The notes: generated by a model from the letters alone, not told the origin. A DNA stretch of 64,000 nt from Theodoxus fluviatilis (GCA_034096865.1 JAWQFJ010000604.1:32501-96500); one strand, 5' to 3'. Counted from the stretch's first letter, positions 39,622 through 50,177 are shown. Numbers and translations: made by a program.

Positions 39622-41215
39622 GATTGCACACTGGTTGGGGTTGTTGCTTATTTAGGCAGTTAATGGACAGCTTACTGACGGGACGGGACAATCTCACTCA
39701 GTCTGCACACACTTGTTACGTCAGCGCATCTAGAAAGATTAAAAGACATGATCATATATATGTGTCTTCCCTCACCTTCATGGAAATCCATGCAACAAGT
39801 GCAGTTTCATCTATCGTTTTTTTGTGTGTTTTTTTTGCTCCTTGATAATGCCTCCCTCCTCCAGCTATCAGATGTTAGAAAGCTGATTAGACTGCTGGGG
39901 GAATTCCAATGATACAACAAATGGTGAAGGACATTAAGCCAATTGCATCTCATTGTGTTGGCAATTGCCCATTTCTAGAGGTAAATTACAAATAATGATT
40001 TAAAAGGTGCACAATCAATTCATCATCTTCTCTAACAGTAATGGTTAAGTTTAATTTCTTCACAAGGGGGATTACGCTGCATCACTTCAAAACCCAAACT
40101 CAATTTACAATGACATTTTATTGGGTTAATACTTAACCTACATAAATTTGTAGGACACTGAAACCATTTTTCATGATTAACTTTTACCCTACCCAAGCCT
40201 GGCCCAGGTGACTGTGACTACTGGCTAATGAGTGTTAAACTTTCTCATTTTGCCTGTTGAGTTGTTATTTAATTCAACCTTAACTCCACATTACCACCAT
40301 TCTCATCACTCGTCTCCCACATTTCAGCCAGGTTTGTGTTGTGTGTCAGGCTTGACAAGGGTCTCTAGGGAGGGCACATGGCATCATAAAATAAGGAGGA
40401 GTAAAGGGAATTTCCATTATCACATGAAGCTACCAAAGGTTCTCGGTAGACAGGACAGGGGGTCATATCCAGCTACTGGACAAATCCCAATATGTTTCCT
40501 GTTTGATATTTTGTGTATTATAACAAGTGCTTTGCGTCTTCTCATGAGAAGTCAATTGTACCTAAACAGTTGCTATCTTAGGCTTGTGAGTCACAGGTGC
40601 AACTTTTCCCTTCATTTCCTCCAACTTAAAAAAAAAAAAATTTTAATTTAAGAGACAATTTGTGTACTTTCAGAACAAATTATTCCATGATAAGTGCCTC
40701 ATATTGTCACCAAATTCCATGAGATTGTTCTTAACGTGTAATTTTTTTTCATTCTGTGCATGGTGGTATTGAAATCAAGTGTATTATGTATTATAGAAAA
40801 TAATAAAGTAATGCTGAGAAAAAAGTGTAATGCTGTATTTAAAATCCACAGACAAATATTTGTGTAATGATACTTGTCAGAATAAAGAAAATTGAAAGTG
40901 ATTATGAAGTATTGGGCGCTTTGTAATCTATTTTCAATGTTTCCTAACTAGCCTCTTATTTTTGCAAACATGAATATTCATCACCCTTAAGTCATAATTC
41001 AAAGGCAAACTTTTACATTCCATTTTCGACCACATAAATCTATCAACAATGTTCAAGTTGCTTTCCCTTGCTCAGAAACATCATTCTGTTAAGCAAACTT
41101 CAGCAGGCCAAACTATATTTACTAAATGTGCTCTAAGGTAATCATATGGCGAATATCCCATATCTCAATATCAGGATTGCTTAAACTATAACCAAGTGTA
41201 CTTCTGTGCATGCAT

Positions 41216-41216
<1 letters not shown>
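39622..41216. other. per: period 5' flank; no further gene seen
   Basis: Sequence upstream of the outermost candidate first exon. TTACGTCA at 39716-39723 (TGACGTAA on the gene's strand) is a bZIP/CRE-like motif. I saw no CACGTG E-box in the first kilobase. No coding exon is supported to 41.2 kb. Confidence 0.4.
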
Positions 41217-41287
<71 letters not shown>

Positions 41288-41293
41288 ACACAC
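41217..41293. repeat. (CA)n microsatellite
   Basis: About 75 bases of CA with one CTCA interruption. Confidence 0.97.
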
Positions 41294-43028
41294 TTGCTCT
41301 AAATTAGCAAAAAAAATAGGAGGCTATCTCTCAAATTTACATCTTTCATCAGAGCAACAAGGCTATCAATGCAACAACTCTTCATTTATTTCAAAAAACA
41401 AACCCAGACAAAATCAAGCTCAGTCAAACTCGGAGCAGTACACACACCACAATCCTCCAATCAAATTGCTCTATTCAAACATGGCCTCGGGTTCACCAGC
41501 CAAGGAAACTGTGAGCCCTGTTTGAATGCCCTGAGGTCTGCAGGGACAAGGAAATTGATCCAGACTGCCCTGCTTCCCCTGCCAGAGCAGGAAAGTACGG
41601 AGGACAGGGCCAGTTCCCTGTTTGGCAAGCCAACAGAGTGGGGAGGACGTCTGCTCCTTGCTAACCCTCCCCAGCCCCTGTCCGACTTATCCCTGCCTAC
41701 TTGGCAAACCCCTCCCAGGGCAGGCTAGTGCTGCACTAAGGGCCGTGGGGTCAGCAAGCAGCCCCTGGAGTGGGGTCGAACTGGATCCTGTTAGAGGCTA
41801 CACCTTGGGTCCTCTTCTTCCCTTATAAGTAACTCCATTTTACCATTACCATTACAGACACTTCACGTCCCTGACATTGCCCTATGTTAGAATGCTGGAG
41901 TTGTTCACACTCATTCCCTTGGGCTAGGATATCATCAGTTCCAAGGACACTGACAACCGGAAGCATTTTACAAAGTCGGCTTCAGCTTCCGACTCATGAC
42001 AATACCTGCTTGTTCTGCTCAAATAGCCCATGCTCACCAGATAAAATTCAACAACTCTCCTTTCCTTTGAATCCTCTATGATCCAGAAGAACGAATGGAG
42101 GTTTGGAATAGGTCCTCATGCCAGCATACACTATTTCTATTGACCACGAGCCCATCTCCTGTCTCCAGATTAGCAAATTATGATTTGAACTAGATTTCTA
42201 AATCTTTCAAATGCAAAATGTTTAGTGTCACATGGCCCACAACACAAGCTACATCACCAGCATTGGAGACTGCTCATATCTCTTAACCCCTTCCCTGGTG
42301 CAAGCAGCATATACTGCAAGGACATGACTGGGCCAAGCCTGCTAAATGCAACATATGCTACTAGTAATGAGGAGGAAAGGTTGTGAAATGTGTGTTCTAA
42401 AATTTACCCAAAAATCCAGCATTAACGTGTTCTTAATTAAAACAAATGACATGGATTCGTTCTCTGTTCAATTGTGAGTACTTCTGGTCTAGATTTTGCT
42501 ATATTTTGATGACTAGTCAGAACGGCAGGTGCTGAAGAAAAGGGCAGATGTCTCATCCTTGAAGTGTAGCTTTTCTTAGCAGTGCTGAGAGACCAAAGAG
42601 TCCCAATTATGATGCTGGGGTAAGGGTTAATTCTCAGTAGGTAATCCATGCATACATAGAAATGAGTTGGTTGCAATATCTGATCTGACAGGAGTAAGGT
42701 AACCACATCAAAAGTTCACAAGCATGGCATTCTATTGCTTTGGCCATAATGCTTGTGATAACATGCTTACTGAGTTACAATGCCTTGAACTTGAAGGAGG
42801 TATAAGTTTCCATTCAAAACTATCATCATGTAGAATGATAATGAATGAATTCAACACACGTAGAGGGAATAGGGAAAGAAAAATAAAAAAGAAACTTCAT
42901 TTGTAAGTTTGAATCATGACACCCCAATTTCATCAAAGGACTGTTTAAGACTCTTAATCTTAACTCTTTCCTCCTTACCATTTTAACAATTTCAAGACTT
43001 TGATATGTCGTAACGAAATCTGGTAATT
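41294..43028. other. No gene seen
   Basis: Unique sequence. Some short frames around 41.4-41.8 kb are Pro/Ser-rich but resemble no family and lack a splice context that I can support. Confidence 0.45.
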
Positions 43029-43250
43029 GCCGAATTCGTGAAATCGGCAACCTATTTGTCGAATTCGTGAAATCGACAATCGCTTGCCGAGAACGCGAAT
43101 TCGGCAGGCTATTGCCGAAATTGTGAAAGGCCTGTTTAAAGTTGTCGAATTCGTGAAATCGGCAACTGATTTCACGAAATCGGCAATCGATTTCACGAAA
43201 TCGACGATTTTGTCGATTTCACGAATTCGGCAACTTTAAACAGGTTTTGG
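43029..43250. repeat. Nested palindromic cluster of GAATTCGTGAAATCGGCAA units
   Basis: At least six copies of a roughly 20-base unit, CGAATTCGTGAAATCGGCAA or its variants, occur here. Three are direct (near 43031, 43060, 43146) and three are in inverted orientation (GATTTCACGAAATCGGCAA, near 43170, 43189, 43214). The unit itself has TTGCCGA/TCGGCAA ends. At 43131-43161 and 43214-43244, 31-base arms starting CCTGTTTAAAGTTG are perfect inverted repeats except for one base, enclosing a 52-base loop. It resembles a foldback element or MITE; no family was recognised. Confidence 0.8.
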
Positions 43251-43346
43251 TACAACAGAATTTTCTGTAGCCGATTTGTCACGAGTTGACTGAATAAATG
43301 AGATAGAGGAAGGTAAATCGGTGAATATGGCCTTGTGTGTGACTGC

Positions 43347-43350
<4 letters not shown>

Positions 43351-43389
<39 letters not shown>

Positions 43390-43425
43390 GTGTGGTGGTG
43401 GTGGTGGTGGTGGTGTGTGTATGTG
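43351..43425. repeat. (GT)n(GGT)n microsatellite
   Basis: GT dinucleotides passing into GGT trinucleotides and back to GTGT, directly before the assembly gap. Confidence 0.95.
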
Positions 43426-43428
43426 NNN
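43426..43428. other. Assembly gap (NNN)
   Basis: Three undetermined bases lie exactly between the microsatellite and the first base of the 5' LTR. The true left flank and any target duplication of the gypsy element may therefore be misassembled. Confidence 0.99.
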
Positions 43429-43921
43429 TGTTGTGAATATTCTAGATAATGCTGGCAACGTCGCAGGCGTGTTTACCAGTCAGGTCACGGCCTTGACCCG
43501 CGCGCGACCGAGTTAGGCTAATATTAGCTTGTTGTGACACAGTAAGTCAGTCGCGTCGCAGTTAGGAATGTGGGAGTAAATGCGATAATGTGCTGGTAGG
43601 TTCTAGAAATTGTGTAAAGGTATATAAGGAGCGAAAGCGAGTGAGAGAGAGAGAGCAGCAGATACGGCAGAGTTAAAGGTGAGAGCTTTGACTCCCAGGG
43701 GAGCGAGTTTCTGCTGTGTGCTAGCGAGCCTCTGCAGTACTGTAAGCAGAGTGAAGCTGTGTGAGCGCTATACGAATTGCTGTTGCTGATTTTCACCACT
43801 GTAGAGGTCAGTGCGTGAATAAAGTTCATTGGAAACGATCACTGGAGTCTGTCACTTCGACTTCCTAGCGCAAGCCAGGAGAACCCCCGTACATCAAGAT
43901 ATTGCAGAGAGGAGTGCAACA
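43429..43921 (+). repeat. 5' long terminal repeat
   Basis: Starts TGTTGTG and ends GCAACA (TG...CA). It contains TATATAAG at 43621-43628 and AATAAA at 43818-43823. Its last part is almost identical to 47103-47239, and its whole length matches the inverted solo LTR at 49674-50177. Confidence 0.93.
43621..43628 (+). promoter_or_regulatory. LTR TATA box
   Basis: TATATAAG within the LTR, about 190 bases before the AATAAA at 43818. The spacing suits a U3 promoter followed by R. Confidence 0.6.
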
Positions 43922-43971
43922 TTGGTTCCACAGACGGCGAACAGTCCAAGCAGTGACAGTCTACGACGGAA

Positions 43972-45399
43972 ATGGAAGGCGACAAGCGCATGACTCGAGC
44001 TGCCGCACGCGCGGAGGCGACAGAGCAACCGACGGAAGACATCGCAATGATGATGAGACTTCTGCTCGACCAACAAAAGGAGGAGAAGGCAGACCGCTAG
44101 CGGAAGGAGGCAGAGGAGAAGGCAGACCGTGAGCGGGAGAAGGCAGAGGAGAAGGCAGACCGCGAGCGGGAGAAGGCAGAGGAGAAGGCAGACCGCGAGC
44201 GGGAGAAGGCAGAGGAGAAGGCAGAAGAAGCTGCATACCGCGAAAGGAAGGAGCTCGAAGAAAGAGAAAAAGAGGCACGGAGAGAACAACAAGAAGCAGA
44301 ACGTCAGGGAGAGTTGCTGCAGACCATCAAAGCTGGGACAGAGGGACTTCAGAGGGAAATCGAGGCAGTAAGCTTTCGCTTAGGAGAGGAGGTAGACCGC
44401 ATTGATGCTAATCTCCAACAGGAAGCAGCGCGCCTCAACTCCCTCGAAGGGGAAGTAACCCGCCTCGACACCGTCATCTGCAGACTGGAGAGAAAGCTGG
44501 AAGAGAAAGAAGAAACAAAAGCAAGCTCCTCTTATCCAGCCAGACTTTACACCCAAGATAACCACCAGGCCTCCAAGCAACTGCGAGCCGAGGCGTCACC
44601 ATTCTTCTCAAACCAGGAAGAGGCATACCCCCCAGCCGGTCGTCCAGTGCAGCGGCCACAAACGTACGACGGGAAGGCACCGTGGGATGCCTACCACATT
44701 CAGTTCGAGGTGACCGCGCAGATCAACGGTTGGGGAGAGCGGGAGAAAGCGAGTTTTCTCATCTCCAGCCTGACGGGACAAGCGCTGACAGTCCTGGAAA
44801 CCATTCCACCCGAAGGCAGGAATGACTACACTGCCCTCGTTCGGATCCTCCGTGACAGGTTTCAAGATTCCCGAAATGCAGACCAGGCTAAGGCAGCACT
44901 CTACACGAGGAAACGCAAAAAGGGAGAATCACTCATCGAGTTGGCGGCTGACATCGAGAGGCTGGTGAGGCGAGCGCACCCTGCGTTTAACAGGGAGGCA
45001 ATCGACGATTTGGCTCGGGAGAAGTTTATAGATGCCCTCGTCGACGACGAAGCGAAACGCCAAGTACAGGTGTTGGCTCCCTCTACCTTGGCGGAAGCAG
45101 TCAACACCGCTCTCCGTGTCGAGGCTATCGCTCAACGCGAGGAAGCGACCCAGCGAGCATCTCACCCTCATAGGATCAGAGCCATTGGCAGCCAGAAGTC
45201 GGAGGGTGACGGCGACACTCTCTCTCTGAACCAGTTTCGCCAGCTGATGGCGGAGTTCTTGGAGAAGATGCAAAACCGCTCTTTCCGTCAAGACGGACAG
45301 CGAGGGCAGATCAGATGCTATAATTGCGACAAGACAGGCCACATCGCTCGCCACTGTCCACAGGGAAAGAAGAAAACCACCACAGCGCAGGAAAACTAG
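43972..45399 (+). pseudogene. gag: gypsy Gag with one premature stop
   Basis: From ATG 43972 the frame runs to TAG 45399 but is broken by TAG at 44098-44100, codon 43. It sits inside a series of 33-base repeats coding EEKADRERE-type coiled coil; the other copies have GAG at that place. Downstream lie a coiled coil, a capsid-like segment (YDGKAPWDAYHIQFEVTAQI, TGQALTVLETIPP, LVRILRDRFQD) and a C-terminal zinc knuckle, CYNCDKTGHIARHC (CX2CX4HX4C). Gag would form the particle and package RNA. The stop makes it defective unless read through. Confidence 0.88.
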
Positions 45400-46760
45400 G
45401 ATGCGCCGGGCTTAAGGGGCATAGCCCGGCGTCCCCTGCCTCCACCGCCCCACATCGCATCAGTCATCGGTTGAAGGGTGTCCGCGTAGACCCAGGAGGA
45501 CCGGCGATCGAGGTGTACATCGACGGTAACCGTCATCAGGCACTGATCGACTCAGGAGCGACCATTTCTGTGATAAAGACTGGTCTGTACCCTTTCCAGA
45601 GAAGAGAGGAATCAGCAATGGTGCTCACTGACGTCATGAACAGACCGATCCCTGTGCACGGCGTCGTGACAGTGAAGGTGAAGGCCGGTGAGCTTGTTAT
45701 TTCTCACCCCTTCGTGATCGCCGATATAGAAGATGACGTCATCCTGGGGATAGACTTTTTGCAGAAGCATTGCTGTGTTATAGACTGGGGACAGTTCCTC
45801 CTGCTGATTGATGGGCACCACGTGCAGTTGAAGGGTCTTGGGGGTGAAGGGAATGCTTCACTGCGGCCTTCGGGTGCGTTGAGGCGGATCGCCGCTCAAG
45901 AGACGCCTCTGGCAGTCGCACAGAGACAGGATCCGGACCTGCAGCCCATCATCCGCTGGATGGAGGACAGGCCTGTCCGCCCACCCTGGAGGAAGGTCGC
46001 CGTTACCAGCCCTGTCACCAAGGCTTACTGGACCCAGTGGGATGCCTTGCAGCTGACGGATGGAGCGCTGTACAGAAAGTGGATGGACGAGAAGGGAGAA
46101 ACCTGCCGCCTTCTCCCTGTTCTGCCGAGAGCCATGCAGGAGGAAGCGCTGAGACAGGTACACGATGACCCAGCAGCTGGCCACCTCGGAAGGCAGAAGA
46201 CGTACCGACGCGTCTGTGAGCGGTACTTTTGGATTGGTCGACACAAGTCCGTTCGCAACTTGTGTCGGCGCTGTGCCATCTGTGCCTCACGGACAAGACC
46301 CCACAGTCGCCGTAGTGGCTCTAGCAAGACTGACAGTTCTGCAGTGGTCGCCGGGCCATTGGTGGATATCCCCCGTGACGTGCCCCAGGGTGTGGAACCG
46401 CTCCAGGGTATGCTGCAGGCAGTGGGAAAGTCCGCAAGGACACACCTGCAGCGGAGCGTGGACGGAATGAAGACTGGTTACGACCGCAAGGCCTATCACC
46501 AGACCTCTCCTGATGGCACTGCACCGTGGTACCCCAACCCACGGGCCGAGAAGGGATGCACCACCAAGCTGGCCCGGCCACCGGGAGGACGTTACGTGAA
46601 CCGTGCCCGTCTCTGGAAGTACCAGGGAGAACCACCGCCGGACTGGTGGCAGTCGCCACGACGTCACCCTGACCCGACCGACGACGAGCCCACAGATCGA
46701 GAGAGACACTGTACCAGGGCCTTCCTCGGAAGACGAGAGCGTGGATGGAGCGACCCCTGA
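45324..46760 (+). pseudogene. pol: gypsy Pol remnant: protease fused to integrase ends
   Basis: Overlaps gag in the -1 frame. A candidate slippery heptamer G GGA AAG at 45363-45369 fits the gag codon frame. Protease carries the active-site LIDSGATISVI and the later VILGIDFL. Next come the integrase N-terminal HHCC zinc finger (VHDDPAAGHLG, then CRRCAIC) and, after a short unmatched join, an integrase C-terminal part (MKTGYDRKAYHQTSPDGT) and a tail (LWKYQGEPPPDWW). There is no YXDD reverse transcriptase box, no RNase H and no DDE core. The frame has no stop over 478 codons although two large domains are gone. Confidence 0.88.
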
Positions 46761-47102
46761 TTACGTACAGACATACACGCGGCGAGAGCGGCGTGTGATG
46801 CGCCCCTCTCGCTTCCTGTGAGGAGTTCTTTATTTTCAGTGACAGTATGGACAGTGGTCTTGCAGACATTGACCCCATGGACTGGGCAGATGCTACCGCA
46901 AGGAAGCTTTCGCCCATGTGTCAGGTTTCTGCATCTATGCCACTCATTTTGTAATTTTTGAACTACCTGACTGGGGATTGACTCTTTCCCGTATTTTTGT
47001 TTTTGTTGTTTATGATAATGTTGTTGTGTAGTTGTGTATTTTTGAGGTGCTAGTTTATAGTGTTTTGTAAATTGAATGATGGAGTTGTATATGTAGTGAG
47101 AC

Positions 47103-47239
47103 CGCTGATTTCACCACTGTAGAGGTCAGTGCGTGAATAAAGTTCATTGGAAACGATCACTGGAGTCTGTCACTTCGACTTCCTAGCGCAAGCCAGGAGA
47201 ACCCCCGTACATCAAGATATTGCAGAGAGGAGTGCAACA
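47103..47239 (+). repeat. 3' LTR remnant
   Basis: Only the last 137 bases of the LTR remain, starting at GCTGATTTCACC and including AATAAA. The U3 with the TATA box is gone, and no purine tract is visible in front of it. Confidence 0.9.
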
Positions 47240-47327
47240 CTTACAACTCGAAGTGGGCGTGGCAGACGAGCCAGCATAGGAAGGCGAAGCACATCATCAT
47301 CATGCAGCTACAACCGATGTTGATGAT

Positions 47328-47546
47328 GATGATGACGATGATGGATGGATTGAGGTGGATTACGGACAAATTGATGATGTTCCTACATTTACTGGTCAAC
47401 GGGGTTTGAAAGTGACTGTTCCTCGTAACCAAACACCGAATGATTACTTCGAACTTTTTGTTGATGACAGAATGATTGATCTCATGGTGACTGAAACAAA
47501 CAAATATGCTAATCACAGACTGCCACAGCGTGAAGAAATGAATAAT
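47328..47546 (+). pseudogene. piggyBac transposase fragment
   Basis: An open stretch of an acidic DDDDD run and then GWIEVDYGQIDDVPTFTGQR, GLKVTVPRNQTPNDYFELFV and VTETNKYANHRLP. This is the beginning of the piggyBac-type DDE domain (FTG..GL...P..YF.LF.DD...LMVTETN.YA). The catalytic aspartates further on are absent. The frame ends at TAA in AATAATTAAATT, just before the palindromic GC-rich element, at a TTAA, the piggyBac target. Confidence 0.8.
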
Positions 47547-47561
47547 TAAATTATAATTGAT

Positions 47562-47676
47562 TGCAGGGAATTGCGGGGGATTTCAGGGGATTGCGGTGTT
47601 TAGTACTGTTTAATTAGTACTAAGTACTAAACACCGCAATCCCCCGCAATCCCCCCGCAATCCCCCCACAATATGA
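47562..47676. repeat. Palindromic GCGGGGGATT element, copy 1
   Basis: GATTGCAGGGAATTGCGGGGGATTT... reaches TTTAGTACTGTTTAATTAGTACTAAG, then returns as AAACACCGCAATCCCCCGCAATCC. The arms are each about 45 bases with small differences, around an AGTACT-rich centre. The following TATGAG(T/C)TTTTATAAGTATTTG flank is shared with copy 2. Confidence 0.8.
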
Positions 47677-47755
47677 GTTTTTATAAGTATTTGTTTGTTT
47701 TTTGTTTGAACTGAATAAAAAAGTATTTTACATTTTTCTTCATCTTGTTGTTGAT

Positions 47756-48330
47756 TTGAGTGAGTGAGTGAGTGAGTGAGTGAGTGAGTGAGTGAGTGAG
47801 TGAGTGAGTGAGTGAGTGAGTGAGTGAGTTAGTGAGTGAGTGAGTGAGTGAGTGAGTGAGTGAGTGAGTGAGTGAGTGAGTGAGTGAGTGAGTGAGTGAG
47901 TGAGTGAGTGAGTGAGTGAGTGAGTGACTATATAATTATGCTGGTTGGATGATTATGATGATGATGAGTGAGTGAGTGAGTGAGTGAGTGAGTGAGTGAG
48001 TGAGTGAGTGAGTGAGTGAGTGAGTGAGTGAGTGAGTGAGTGAGTGAGTGAGTGAGTGAGTGAGTGAGTGAGTGAGTGAGTGAGTGAGTGAGTGAGTGAG
48101 TGACTATATAATTATGCTGGTTGGATGATTATGATGATGATGAGTGAGTGAGTGAGTGAGTGAGTGAGTGAGTGAGTGAGTGAGTGAGTGAGTGAGTGAG
48201 TGAGTGAGTGAGTGAGTGAGTGAGTGAGTGAGTGAGTGAGTGAGTGAGTGAGTGAGTGAGTGAGTGAGTGAGTGAGTGAGTGAGTGAGTGAGTGAGTGAG
48301 TGAGGGAGTGAGGGAGTGAGTGAGGGAGTG
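47756..48330. repeat. (TGAG)n satellite with identical spacers
   Basis: Three long GAGT tetranucleotide blocks (47756-47925, 47966-48102, 48142-48329). The spacer ACTATATAATTATGCTGG and on through TTGGATGATTATGATGATGA separates them, occurring at 47928, 48102 and, in a shortened form, 48330. The spacers look identical, so whole block-plus-spacer units have been duplicated. Confidence 0.95.
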
Positions 48331-48349
48331 ACTATATAATTATGCTGGT

Positions 48350-48353
<4 letters not shown>

Positions 48354-48402
<49 letters not shown>

Positions 48403-48443
48403 GACGACGACGACGACGACGATGATGATGATGATGATGATGA
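48354..48443. repeat. (GAT)n / (GAC)n trinucleotide array
   Basis: GATGAT repeats with a GACGACGAC centre, about 90 bases, attached to the last spacer of the satellite. Antisense frames give poly-Ser. Confidence 0.95.
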
Positions 48444-48490
48444 CGTCACGAATAATTGAACGTCGGCATACAGACGCTACGCTATTGGTT

Positions 48491-48954
48491 TCAGACTGCC
48501 GCCAAACGCGCGAGACAATTTTCTACTTACGCGAGTATAAAGTCAACATCTCACCCAAAAGTGAAACGTGAGCATTCAAACACACAAATTATCAATCCTG
48601 TCATAATTCTGTCCTTTCGTGAACATAAACTTGTCACACTCAAGATGTATGCAAAACCCAGGTAAACAAATCAAATACGCATACATGCACTAAACATGAA
48701 GAAATGAAGAATTGCGGGAGATTGCGGGGGATTGCGGGAGATTGCGGGGGATTGCGGTGTTTAGTACTTAGTACTAAAAACCGCAATCCCCCGCAATCCC
48801 CTGAAATTCCCTGCAATCCCTCCGCAATATGAGCTTTTATAAGTATTTGTTTTTTGTTTTTTGTTTGAACTGAATACAGACTGCCGCCAAAAGCGCGAGA
48901 CAATATTCTACTTACGCGAGTATAAACTCAACATCTCACCCAAAAGTGAAACGT
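48491..48954. repeat. Duplicated CAGACTGCCGCC segment flanking palindromic copy 2
   Basis: CAGACTGCCGCCAAA...CTTACGCGAGTATAAA...CAAAAGTGAAACGT occurs at 48493-48570 and 48879-48954 with few differences. Between them lies the second GCGGGGGATT palindrome (48712-48826) with an AGTACTTAGTACT centre. The order palindrome, TATGAGCTTTTATAAG, TTTGAACTGAATA and CAGACTGCC in the right-hand unit suggests that the left unit is the same element interrupted by the TGAG satellite. Confidence 0.75.
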
Positions 48955-49673
48955 TATCATTTTTCGCCTTCTCTTGTTTGATTGTATTGTCTTTTATATT
49001 TCGTGCTTTGCGCAGGTTTGATATGGTGTGTTAGCTTATCAGCGCAACGTTAGGTTTTGTGGTACTTTATTTCTAAGTGCAATTTGTGTATATCTGTTAA
49101 TCCTTATAGGCTAGACTCTATTTTTGCACTTTTATTTAGTTACTTTGTGATACAGGTGGATTTCGTTGCTGGGCATCGGACATTACGTCATCAGTGGTGC
49201 GACGTCAGATTTGGCAGACTCGTTGCACATAGCCTTTTACTTCACTGAAGAAGGAGCCTACTTGGCCCCGAAAGCTCTGAAATACAATTTTGAAGTTGGA
49301 CAAAAGTCTCCAGTACTTCTTTTCTACTCGTTTACGAGTCCAACACCGGCCTCCTGTTTTCTGGATAGATAGATAAATAGATAGATGCATTGTGCGGTCC
49401 AGTCCGACCCATTACAATGTGAAGATTTAACGCGAGGTATTGAGAGCGCGCTCGAGAGATATGTTGAAAGTGGGGTGAGGTGAGGTGAAAGTGCATCACT
49501 TATGATGTGATTAAAGGAAAATACATGTGTAGTAGCAGCAATGACAATGACATGTACATCAAATACTGCCTCTACTTTCACCTGTAAGTACACACACGTG
49601 CTTTTTCTGTTGCGCTTTATGGAAATTTCCCAGCGGTAAGCTTTAGCTTTATCGCGACACGTTCGATACCTTC
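48955..49673. other. No gene seen
   Basis: Unique sequence between the palindromic repeats and the solo LTR; a short ATAG(A) run is at 49366-49386. No supported coding exon. Confidence 0.5.
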
Positions 49674-50177
49674 TGTTGCACTCTTCTCTGCAATATCTTG
49701 ATATACGGGGGTTCTCCTGGCTTGCGCTAGGAAGTCGATCGAAGTGACAGACTCTGGTGGTCGTTTCCAATAAACTTTATTCACGCACTGACCTCTACAG
49801 TGGTGAAAATCAGCAACAGCAATTCGTAGCACTCGCACAGCTTCACTCTGCTTACAGTACCGCAGAGGCTCGCTAGCACACAGCAGAAACTCGCTCTGTA
49901 CAGGGTCAAAGCTCTCACCTTTAACTCTGTCGTATCTGCTGCTCTCCCTCTCTCACTCCCTTTCGCTCCTTATATACCTTTACACAATTTCTAGAAACTA
50001 CCAGCACAATATCGCATTTACTCCCACATTCCTAACTGCGACGCGACTGACTTACTGTGTCACAACAAGCTAATATTAGCCTAACTCGGTCGCGGGTCAA
50101 GGCCAACGACCTGACCGATACACAAAAATCAACTGCGCCTGCGACGATGCGAGTAGGTTCGAGAAAACTGCACAACA
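49674..50177 (-). mobile_element. Solo LTR, gypsy family, inverted
   Basis: The full 504-base LTR in reverse orientation, TGTTGCAC...GCACAACA on the plus strand. It is homologous to 43429-43921 over its length and includes the minus-strand AATAAA and TATATAAG. It is flanked by CTTC on both sides (49670-49673 and 50178-50181), a 4-base target-site duplication, so it arose by LTR-LTR recombination of a complete insertion. Confidence 0.9.

Larger units (their letters stand above)
43429..47239 (+). mobile_element. Internally deleted Ty3/gypsy LTR retrotransposon
   Basis: A 493-base 5' LTR (43429-43921), gag, protease and parts of integrase, and a 3' LTR reduced to its last 137 bases (47103-47239). 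There is no reverse transcriptase, RNase H or integrase catalytic core between protease and the integrase zinc finger, so roughly 2 kb or more of a normal pol is absent. Despite this the second frame stays open for 478 codons. The sequence after the 3' LTR is CTTAC; the left flank is lost in the N gap. A solo LTR of the same family lies 2.4 kb downstream, inverted. Confidence 0.92.

Noticed and set aside
43923..43940. TGGTTCCACAGACGGCG as a tRNA primer-binding site
   Set aside because: Position and the TGG start are right for a gypsy element, but I cannot match it to a specific tRNA 3' end.
46287..46917. Minus-strand frames of 140-198 codons over the gypsy pol remnant
   Set aside because: Shadow frames of the pol sequence, without domain resemblance.
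47756..48352. A CRISPR-like array (repeat blocks with spacers)
   Set aside because: The 'repeats' are tetranucleotide runs and the 'spacers' are identical to each other, in a eukaryotic genome.
48129..48449. A poly-Ser/Thr-His-Ser-Leu frame
   Set aside because: Translation of the (TGAG)n and (GAT)n arrays.
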